NCBI GenBank assembly: GCA_910586375.1
Contig: CAJUIE010000058.1
Location: 1-10,061 of the forward strand
DNA: 10,061 nucleotides
Direction of reading: 5' to 3'
Source: an uncultured Alistipes sp.
GTDB taxonomy: Bacteria; Bacteroidota; Bacteroidia; Bacteroidales; Rikenellaceae
Shown piece after piece: positions 5,028-10,061 of this stretch. The notes beneath the pieces are model-generated. The model had not been told where the DNA came from, did no database searches, and worked only from the letters and a program-made list of their open reading frames with translations. The translations under genes and the position numbers were made by a program. Numbering within the stretch: the stretch's first letter is position 1; every line of letters begins with the position of its first letter.

Positions 5028-6175
5028 TGAACATCCTTTTCCTGCTCCACAGCTACCCCAAGATCGGAGGCATCGAGATGGTCACCCAGACCGTCTCCCG
5101 CTATCTGGGGCACCGGCACAACCTCTACTATCTGGCTCGTATAGCCGATCCGACGCTCCCGACCGACCGGGAGCGTTGTTTCTACTTCCCGCCCAAGCAT
5201 CAACAACGCGACGCAGAGTATTACAACGACCTGATACACCAGCTCCACATCGACGTAGTCATCAACCAGGGGCCCTTTCTCCCTTTTACCCCCATTCTCG
5301 ACAACCCCGACCGCGATCCGAAGGTGCGGATCTTTACCTTCGACCACTTCACGCCGGGGCATGAATTCGAACGGATCAAATGGGTATGGATGTCGGAGCA
5401 GCGCCCGCTACCGCGTCTCTTCAAACGACTGAAAACTGCCCTCGGACTCAACACGCTGCAATATAACCCCGAACGTTACCGCAGACAGTATCGTCGGCTT
5501 TACGACCTGAGCGAGCGCACCGTCGTTCTGGCACCCGAATATATCCCCATGTTCCGTGATGCCTATCACTTGCCCGAAACGTCGAAACTCCTGAGCCTTC
5601 CCAACGCATCACGCTACACCTGCGACACCCCTTCCGACATCCTTGCCCGCAAGCAAAAAACCATCCTCTTCGTCGGGCGACTTGAACTCGAATCCAAACG
5701 TGTCGACCGACTGCTTGCCATCTGGCATTCGATTTCCGACAAGGCGGGCTGGACCCTCAAGATTGCAGGCGACGGTCCCCACCGACCCGAGCTCGAACAC
5801 CTCGTCCGCGAGCAGGGAATCGAGTCAGTGGAATTCCTCGGAGCACAGCACAATCTTCAGCCTCTCTACGAAGAAGCTGCCGCCGTAGTCCTTACATCCA
5901 CCTACGAAGGTTATGGATTATGTTTTGTCGAGGGTATACAGTTCGGAGCTATCCCACTCTCGTTCGATGTCAGCCCCGGCAACCGCCCGCTCTTCAGGGC
6001 CATTGCTCCTGAGCTGCTCGTGCAGCCGTTCGATCTCAATGCCTATGCTGCACAGCTGCGGCAGATCATGACCGACGACGCCTGGCGCCAGACACTGGCA
6101 GAAAAAGCCCTCCGAAAAGCTGCCGACTACTCCGAGGAGCGCATCGGCAGGCTGTGGGACGAACTGCTGGCCTGA
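5027..6175 (+). CDS. Glycosyltransferase, GT4 family (GT-B fold)
   Basis: A 382-residue retaining glycosyltransferase. The N-terminal Rossmann half opens MNILFLLHSYPKIGGIE, with the glycine-rich acceptor-side loop at 14-17. The C-terminal nucleotide-sugar half shows FVGRLELESKRVDRLL (215-230), AGDGP (247-251) and the EX7E motif (Glu294 and Glu302 in YEGYGLCFVEG), the usual GT4 donor-site signature. It would transfer a sugar from a nucleotide-sugar donor to a growing glycan at the cytoplasmic face of the inner membrane; donor and acceptor are not predictable. The ATG at 5027 overlaps the preceding lipoprotein stop by one base (TGATG); a GTG directly before it is a less likely start. It converges with the GT2 gene 19 bp away, separated by a C-rich spacer. 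Length is normal for the family. Confidence 0.9.
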   Translation: MNILFLLHSYPKIGGIEMVTQTVSRYLGHRHNLYYLARIADPTLPTDRERCFYFPPKHQQRDAEYYNDLIHQLHIDVVINQGPFLPFTPILDNPDRDPKVRIFTFDHFTPGHEFERIKWVWMSEQRPLPRLFKRLKTALGLNTLQYNPERYRRQYRRLYDLSERTVVLAPEYIPMFRDAYHLPETSKLLSLPNASRYTCDTPSDILARKQKTILFVGRLELESKRVDRLLAIWHSISDKAGWTLKIAGDGPHRPELEHLVREQGIESVEFLGAQHNLQPLYEEAAAVVLTSTYEGYGLCFVEGIQFGAIPLSFDVSPGNRPLFRAIAPELLVQPFDLNAYAAQLRQIMTDDAWRQTLAEKALRKAADYSEERIGRLWDELLA

Positions 6176-6186
6176 ACCACCCCCAG

Positions 6187-6195
6187 CCCCCCCCC
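6187..6195. repeat. C9 homopolymer between convergent glycosyltransferase genes
   Basis: Nine consecutive C residues lie in the 19-bp spacer after the GT4 stop, and the last C is part of the TAG stop codon (minus strand) of the GT2 gene. Slippage here would hardly change either protein. No terminator hairpin is visible in this spacer. Confidence 0.7.
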
Positions 6196-7181
6196 TATCG
6201 CACCTTGCCTTTCCTCCTATAGAGCGACAACTGCAAGCGATAGAGCAGCGGATGCCGTCCGTAAAGGTCGATCAGCTTGCGCACGCTCTTTATCACGCCC
6301 ATCGTTCGCAGTTCGGGATAGCGGGCAAATGCGGCACGAAACTCCCCCACCCACTCGTCCATGCACTCCAGACGACCGCCCCGGACAATCATCGCGTAAG
6401 ACTGCAATCGCAGCGCCAGCAACTCCATCTTCAGGCTCCCGTACTCGGATTTGTCGCGCATAAACTTCTCGATAAGCTGCGGAAAAAGCAGCGCACTGGC
6501 CACCGCCTGATCCGAATAGCGGCTGCGGGACATCGACTCCCCGTCAACCCGATAACGGAGCAACGGCTCTTCGATCCGCACAAAACTGCGCGCTTCATAA
6601 AAGAGCTGAGAAGTGTAATAGGTATCTTCACCAATCGTCAAACGCTCGTCGAACCTCAACCGCTCCTTCAACTGACGCCTGTAAACATACTGCCACACAC
6701 AGTTATACTGCTGCGTGGTCCATATCCGGCGCAGCAGCTCCCGGGGCTCGGCAAGCGACATCGGCCAGGGCTGCGAAGGCTCCGTATGTCCGTCGGGATA
6801 TTCATAGAAGAAACCGAAGAGCGCAAAATCGGGGTTTCCGCCCGCCTGCAAGGCTTCCACAATCTTACGGTAAGCGTCGGGCTCGAGCACATCCCCCCCG
6901 TCAAGATGATGGACATACTCCCCTACAGCCGCTTCAAGACCCGTTTCCCGAGCCAGTGGCAACCCACCATTAGGCTTATCAATCAGACAGATGCGGCGAT
7001 CGCGCGCGGCATACTCCCGGCAAATATCCAGGCTACAGTCGCGGCTGCCGTCGTTTACCACCACAATCTGGAGGTTGCCATACGGCTGGCCGCATACCGA
7101 ATCGAGCGTCCGCCCAATCTCCCCTTCCAGATTGTAGACCGGAATAATCACCGAAACAAGAGGAAGGGCTTCATGCTGCAT
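6195..7181 (-). CDS. Glycosyltransferase family 2 (GT-A fold), paralogue A
   Basis: A 328-residue family 2 glycosyltransferase. The GT-A domain begins VSVIIPVYN (9-17), with VVNDGS (41-46) binding the nucleotide, and the usual metal-site region reads HHLDGGD (91-97). The C-terminal half (about 200-328) is helical and basic, ending YRRKGKVR. A GED motif at 184-186 fits the usual catalytic-base region. No membrane helix is evident, so it is probably cytoplasmic and membrane-associated. It lies 48 bp downstream of a close paralogue (7230-8219), same strand, with no clear promoter between, so they are likely cotranscribed. Both share the atypical DGGD in place of the common DxD-D. It likely adds a sugar to a surface glycan; the sugar is unknown. 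Confidence 0.9.
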   Translation of the reverse strand: MQHEALPLVSVIIPVYNLEGEIGRTLDSVCGQPYGNLQIVVVNDGSRDCSLDICREYAARDRRICLIDKPNGGLPLARETGLEAAVGEYVHHLDGGDVLEPDAYRKIVEALQAGGNPDFALFGFFYEYPDGHTEPSQPWPMSLAEPRELLRRIWTTQQYNCVWQYVYRRQLKERLRFDERLTIGEDTYYTSQLFYEARSFVRIEEPLLRYRVDGESMSRSRYSDQAVASALLFPQLIEKFMRDKSEYGSLKMELLALRLQSYAMIVRGGRLECMDEWVGEFRAAFARYPELRTMGVIKSVRKLIDLYGRHPLLYRLQLSLYRRKGKVR

Positions 7182-7229
7182 GATATCTGAAATTAAGGAT
7201 TATTACGACCTGAAACGGCAAATACCCGT

Positions 7230-8219
7230 TTACAATACTTTTCCTTCACGACGATAGTGCCACAATTCAATCCGATATAGCAGCGGAAACCGACCGTACA
7301 GTGCCAGGAGTTTTCTCAGAAAATGAATTTCCCGATGGCTACGCAGCTCCGGATATTGCTGACATGCACGGCGAATTTCAGTAACCATCATTTTCATCCG
7401 CTCGCGTCGTCCCATCCGAATAAGCAAAAGATAAGCGACCAGCCGAATCACGAGCAGCTCTTTCTGCACCGATTCAAATTCGGGTTTGTCACGCATGAAG
7501 TCGTAAACAAGCTCCGGAAACAGCAAGGTGCTCTCCACAGCCCGATCCGAATAGCGACCGCACCGTGTCATGGAGCCCGCATCCTGCACATAGTCGAAAA
7601 GTCTGGCATGCAACAGCCACACCCTGCCTGCCCGATAGAGCAATTGTGTAGTATAATAGAGGTCCTCTCCCAACGAAAGACGACTGTCGAAATGCAGCTC
7701 ACAAGCCAGCGATCGGCGATGGAGGTACTGAAGCGTCGAATGATAATTCTGCGTAAACCAGATATGACGGAGCATTTCCATCGAATCGGTCCAACCCTCC
7801 GGAAAGGGATATGAGCAGGAATCGGACGTTCTCCCATCGGCAAACCGATAGCGAAATTCAAACATCACCACATCCGGAAATCCATTGCTGCGGAGCGTGT
7901 CAACCAACAATTCATAAGCCCCCGGAGCCAAAATGTCGCCGCCATCAAGATGATGGATGTAGTCACCTTCTGCCCGTTCCAACCCCGAACGGCGTGCCAA
8001 TGCGAGCCCCTCGTTGGGTTTGTCAACCACCGCGATGCGACTGTCTCGCGCAGCATATTCGCGCACGATACGCAGGCTATCATCCGTGCTGCCGTCATTC
8101 ACCACAACGATCTGAAGGTGGCCATACGACTGACCGCACACCGAATCAAGCGTCGGGATGATCTCCCGCCCCAGGTTGTAAACCGGAATAATGACCGAAA
8201 TCAAAGGTTTCTTGTCCAT
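7230..8219 (-). CDS. Glycosyltransferase family 2 (GT-A fold), paralogue B
   Basis: A 329-residue family 2 glycosyltransferase, alignable end to end with the next gene downstream; by eye the first 100 residues are roughly two-thirds identical and the remainder less so. Motifs: ISVIIPVYN (7-15), VVNDGS (39-44), HHLDGGD (89-95), GED (184-186), and the shared C-terminal signature YGRFPLLYR (308-316). The pair probably arose by tandem duplication and diverged in the central, acceptor-binding part (about 120-170), suggesting different acceptors or sugars. It lies 98 bp downstream of the GT8 gene, and I see no good promoter in that gap, so the three minus-strand glycosyltransferases are probably one operon. 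Confidence 0.9.
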   Translation of the reverse strand: MDKKPLISVIIPVYNLGREIIPTLDSVCGQSYGHLQIVVVNDGSTDDSLRIVREYAARDSRIAVVDKPNEGLALARRSGLERAEGDYIHHLDGGDILAPGAYELLVDTLRSNGFPDVVMFEFRYRFADGRTSDSCSYPFPEGWTDSMEMLRHIWFTQNYHSTLQYLHRRSLACELHFDSRLSLGEDLYYTTQLLYRAGRVWLLHARLFDYVQDAGSMTRCGRYSDRAVESTLLFPELVYDFMRDKPEFESVQKELLVIRLVAYLLLIRMGRRERMKMMVTEIRRACQQYPELRSHREIHFLRKLLALYGRFPLLYRIELWHYRREGKVL

Positions 8220-8317
8220 ATCAATCTTTCCTTGAAGAGCTCTTCCCTGCCCGGCAAAAGGGCACCTTCATCACCTAGCTACAGACAGGCAGAACCCGCC
8301 AAAATATTTGTCAGATG

Positions 8318-9229
8318 TCAGTAAGATCCAAATTGCCCGGGGGGGGGTGTCCCGCAGCCCAGAAGCCTCCACTTACACAACCTCCTGCAAAAACGCCCCC
8401 AGCGGAAGCGCCACACGAAGCGGCGATAAGGCGCCGGACACCGGCGCAGATAACGGAAATAAAGACCCCGCAACGGATTGCGGCTCTTTTCCCAAATGGT
8501 CCAAGGCTTCGCCCGACCCGTAAAATGAACGACAACAGGCTTTTCCACTGCGACTTTCCGCCCCTCCGCCGCGGCATTACCCGACGCATAATTCCATTTG
8601 GCCGGCACCTCGCAGATACGACCCCGCAATGCTACGTTCAATACATCCTGATCCTGATATTCGAACTCTTCGCCACGGCTTACGGCTGTCTCCATCAACC
8701 GGGCCACCGTACCCTCACGCCGCATGGCCCCGAGGTCCATCAACAACACCCCGGCATTGACATAAAGGTCATCATCGCCGAGGCCGATCCGGTATTTATA
8801 ACGCAGCCGCTCGATATAAAGGTCCTTCACTCCGGCGCAGAGCGCGCCATCGAGCGGCGTAGTCCACAATTCGCCCAGACCACCATCGACAACCAAGTCG
8901 GCATCGAGGTAGAGCGCACGTTCCGTGTCGGGCAATAACTCAGGAATCAGAAAACGATAATAAGTGTGACGCGTGATATAGGCGATGTTGAGCCTCAGCG
9001 CTTCGAACCTCCCGTCATCCACCGTCACGAACTCCATCCGATGATCGCAGCCATAGCGGGTCACGGCCCGACACAGCAGCTCGCGGTTGACATCCGAGAA
9101 ATAATCTGTCAGCACATAAAAGTCGAAAGCATAACCCGGGTTGTTCTCCAGTACAGAGACGACCGCGACACAAAGATGCTGCGCATAAGTATCATTAACA
9201 GCAAATACAACCGAGATTCTTGCTTTCAT
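8318..9229 (-). CDS. Glycosyltransferase family 8 (LgtC/RfaJ-like)
   Basis: A 303-residue retaining glycosyltransferase of family 8, which includes lipopolysaccharide galactosyl- and glucosyltransferases. Motifs: ISVVFAVND (5-13) at the nucleotide-binding strand, the metal-binding DAD (109-111) in LYLDADLVVDG, the substrate-pocket segment YVNAGVLLMDL (156-166), and HFTGRAKPW (235-243), the conserved HxxGxxKPW. The C-terminal 50 residues are strongly basic and aromatic (many Arg, Trp, Phe), as in relatives whose tail binds the membrane. The ATG at 9227-9229 is chosen because it begins MKARISVVFA at the fold's first strand and follows a promoter-like site; an upstream in-frame ATG (9322) would run through that promoter. 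The coding end contains a C9 tract (8339-8347). It is the first gene of the minus-strand glycosyltransferase run. Confidence 0.9.
   Translation of the reverse strand: MKARISVVFAVNDTYAQHLCVAVVSVLENNPGYAFDFYVLTDYFSDVNRELLCRAVTRYGCDHRMEFVTVDDGRFEALRLNIAYITRHTYYRFLIPELLPDTERALYLDADLVVDGGLGELWTTPLDGALCAGVKDLYIERLRYKYRIGLGDDDLYVNAGVLLMDLGAMRREGTVARLMETAVSRGEEFEYQDQDVLNVALRGRICEVPAKWNYASGNAAAEGRKVAVEKPVVVHFTGRAKPWTIWEKSRNPLRGLYFRYLRRCPAPYRRFVWRFRWGRFCRRLCKWRLLGCGTPPPGQFGSY
8339..8347 (-). repeat. C9 tract within the 3' end of the GT8 gene
   Basis: Nine G on the plus strand (C on the coding strand) encode the prolines of CGTPPPGQFGSY, 10 codons before the stop. A one-base loss would end the protein PPPGNLDLTDI with a slightly later stop; a one-base gain would open a longer tail. 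The catalytic part is upstream, so only the extreme C-terminus would vary. Confidence 0.75.
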
Positions 9230-9248
9230 AAAAGCTCTTTTAGGATAG

Positions 9249-9277
9249 TAAAGATACGAAAAATTCTGAACAGCAAA
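9249..9277 (-). promoter_or_regulatory. Candidate promoter of the GT8-GT2-GT2 operon
   Basis: The minus strand reads TTTG (complement of 9274-9277), a 17-nt spacer, then TATCTTTA (complement of 9249-9256). The -7 box is one base off consensus; the spacer is short, though the T-run around the -33 box allows some shift. The predicted start near 9243 leaves about 13 nt before the ATG ending at 9229. Confidence 0.5.
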
Positions 9278-9428
9278 AACGCTTTGGCAAAAAACAGGAT
9301 AAAAACCCACCTCTCTCCACAAACACGGCAGCTACTCCCGCAGCTCCTGGCCCAAACACTCAAAAACAGCCTTCAGGTCGAAAGCCCCCGCGATCAAGTT
9401 CTTAATTGAAAACCGTCCACCCACCCAT

Positions 9429-9458
9429 AAAAAAAAGCGGACACCTCACAGTGCCCGC
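9429..9458 (-). terminator. rplT: Intrinsic terminator of the rpmI-rplT operon
   Basis: On the minus strand an 8-bp stem (GCGGGCAC with GTGTCCGC, one G-U pair) with a six-base loop is followed by eight Ts (complement of 9429-9436). It begins 23 nt after the rplT stop codon and is a textbook Rho-independent terminator, separating the ribosomal operon from the glycosyltransferase genes. Confidence 0.9.
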
Positions 9459-9480
9459 CGCCTGTCCTTTTCAGGAAGGA

Positions 9481-9825
9481 CTATTTAACTGCTTTAACTA
9501 TTGCTTCAAATGCCTTCGGTTCGTTCATCGCCAAGTCGGCCAGAACCTTGCGGTTCAGGGCGATACCCTTGGTGTTGAGCTTACCGATAAACTGCGAATA
9601 GGTCATTCCCTGCGCGCGGACGGCAGCGTTAATACGCACAATCCACAACGAACGGAACGTCCTCTTCTTGAGCTGGCGGTGTGCATAAGCAAACTGCAAA
9701 CCCTTTTCGACCGTGTTTTTCGCTACGGTCCAAACGTTTCCCCTTGAACCAAAGTTACCCTTGGCAAGTTTCAGAACTTTCTTTCTACGTGCGCGCGAAG
9801 CGACTGCATTGACTGAACGTGGCAT
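9481..9825 (-). CDS. rplT: Large ribosomal subunit protein bL20
   Basis: A 114-residue protein with the typical bL20 sequence: the basic N-terminus MPRSVNAVASRARRKKVLKLAKG, written here only as its hallmarks (residues 1-23, Arg/Lys rich), then the long helix region with YAHRQLKKRTFRSLWI (47-62) and the globular part RINAAVRAQGMTYSQFI (64-80). It binds 23S rRNA early in 50S assembly and in other bacteria represses its own operon. Length matches the family. It lies 99 bp downstream of rpmI and is followed by a strong terminator. Confidence 0.98.
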   Translation of the reverse strand: MPRSVNAVASRARRKKVLKLAKGNFGSRGNVWTVAKNTVEKGLQFAYAHRQLKKRTFRSLWIVRINAAVRAQGMTYSQFIGKLNTKGIALNRKVLADLAMNEPKAFEAIVKAVK

Positions 9826-9924
9826 AGTCTGAAATGTTTTTGAGAGCTGTCAGCGACGCGGTTCTCCCGCATTCTTCGGGGCTGGTTCGCTCCAAATTAA
9901 TAAAAAATGATTAGCCGCCCGCAA
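9826..9924 (-). promoter_or_regulatory. rpmI-rplT spacer with mutually exclusive hairpins
   Basis: The 99-bp spacer contains outer arms AGCGA (9852-9856) and TCGCT (9887-9891), and inside them two competing stems: 9858-9861 with 9867-9870 (loop 5), or 9866-9869 with 9877-9880 (loop 7). bL20 is known to autoregulate through mRNA structures in Escherichia coli and Bacillus, so a regulatory role is conceivable; here it rests only on the visible pairing. I see no consensus promoter in it. Confidence 0.35.
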
Positions 9925-10061
9925 TTACTTGACGAGCAGATTCTTGATTTTGGCCTCGTCGGCCGCAGAAACCGTACCCGAATAGCAAAGGTTACGCTTC
10001 TGTTTAGTCGTCTTTTTGGTCAGGATGTGACTGTGATAAGCGTGCTTGCGCTTGATCTTTC
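9925..10061 (-). CDS. rpmI: Large ribosomal subunit protein bL35, 5' end outside window
   Basis: The C-terminal 44 codons and stop (complement of 9925-9927) are present. The translation includes KRKHAYHSHILTKKTTKQKR and ends NLLVK, the hallmark bL35 pattern of a basic segment with SHILTKKT. The family is about 65 residues, so about 20 N-terminal residues lie beyond the right edge. The usual order in bacteria is infC-rpmI-rplT, which predicts infC further right. Confidence 0.95.
   Translation of the reverse strand, partial: KIKRKHAYHSHILTKKTTKQKRNLCYSGTVSAADEAKIKNLLVK

Noticed and set aside
6252..7190. Long plus-strand open frame opposite GT2 paralogue A
   Set aside because: It is a shadow of a gene with clear GT-A motifs, with no domain or promoter of its own.
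9230..9322. Upstream ATG extending the GT8 protein by 31 residues
   Set aside because: The extension crosses the candidate promoter and precedes the first beta strand of the fold, where relatives start.
9406..9747. Plus-strand open frame opposite rplT
   Set aside because: It spans the terminator and the antisense of bL20, a universal gene.
1..10061. CRISPR array, insertion sequence, defence system or toxin-antitoxin pair
   Set aside because: No spaced direct repeats, transposase, terminal inverted repeats or recognisable defence proteins were seen on either strand.

Overview
The window looks like a chromosomal segment from a Bacteroidales bacterium, possibly a GC-rich Alistipes-like member (the genus is a guess from base composition and protein style). 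Support comes from repeated matches to the Bacteroidales promoter consensus (-33 TTTG, 19-21 nt spacer, -7 TAnnTTTG), several lipoproteins with short lipoboxes, few Shine-Dalgarno sites, and the rpmI-rplT pair at the right edge.

Left edge (1-508): three tandem minus-strand promoters in imperfect repeats of about 100-112 bp, then a leader with two GTTCTTT boxes and a UUCG hairpin. The last bases would read straight into the canonical 5' end of 16S rRNA, so this is most likely the promoter and leader region of an rRNA operon lying just outside the window.

538-4199: a plus-strand YiiX/NlpC-P60-like lipoprotein overlaps by 23 bp, tail to tail, with a minus-strand MgtC-family membrane protein. 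The MgtC gene has a leader of about 200 nt with a candidate promoter and a 14-codon mini-ORF. Upstream of it on the minus strand is a subtilisin-family (S8) lipoprotein protease, with a strong promoter at its 5' end and an 18-bp hairpin after its stop.

4379-6175: divergent from the protease, a plus-strand unit with a near-perfect promoter encodes a lipocalin-like lipoprotein whose stop codon overlaps the start codon of a GT4-type glycosyltransferase. The lipoprotein signal peptide carries an odd insertion-like segment with a hairpin.

6195-9277: a minus-strand glycosyltransferase cluster: GT8, then two paralogous GT2 enzymes from a tandem duplication, probably transcribed from a promoter at 9249-9277. 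Together with the convergent GT4 gene this forms a small glycan-assembly locus (lipopolysaccharide, capsule or glycoprotein glycan; the sequence does not say which). Two C9 tracts lie in it, one inside the GT8 coding end.

9429-10061: rplT and the 3' part of rpmI, with a clear intrinsic terminator. I saw no mobile element, CRISPR array, tRNA or recognisable defence system.
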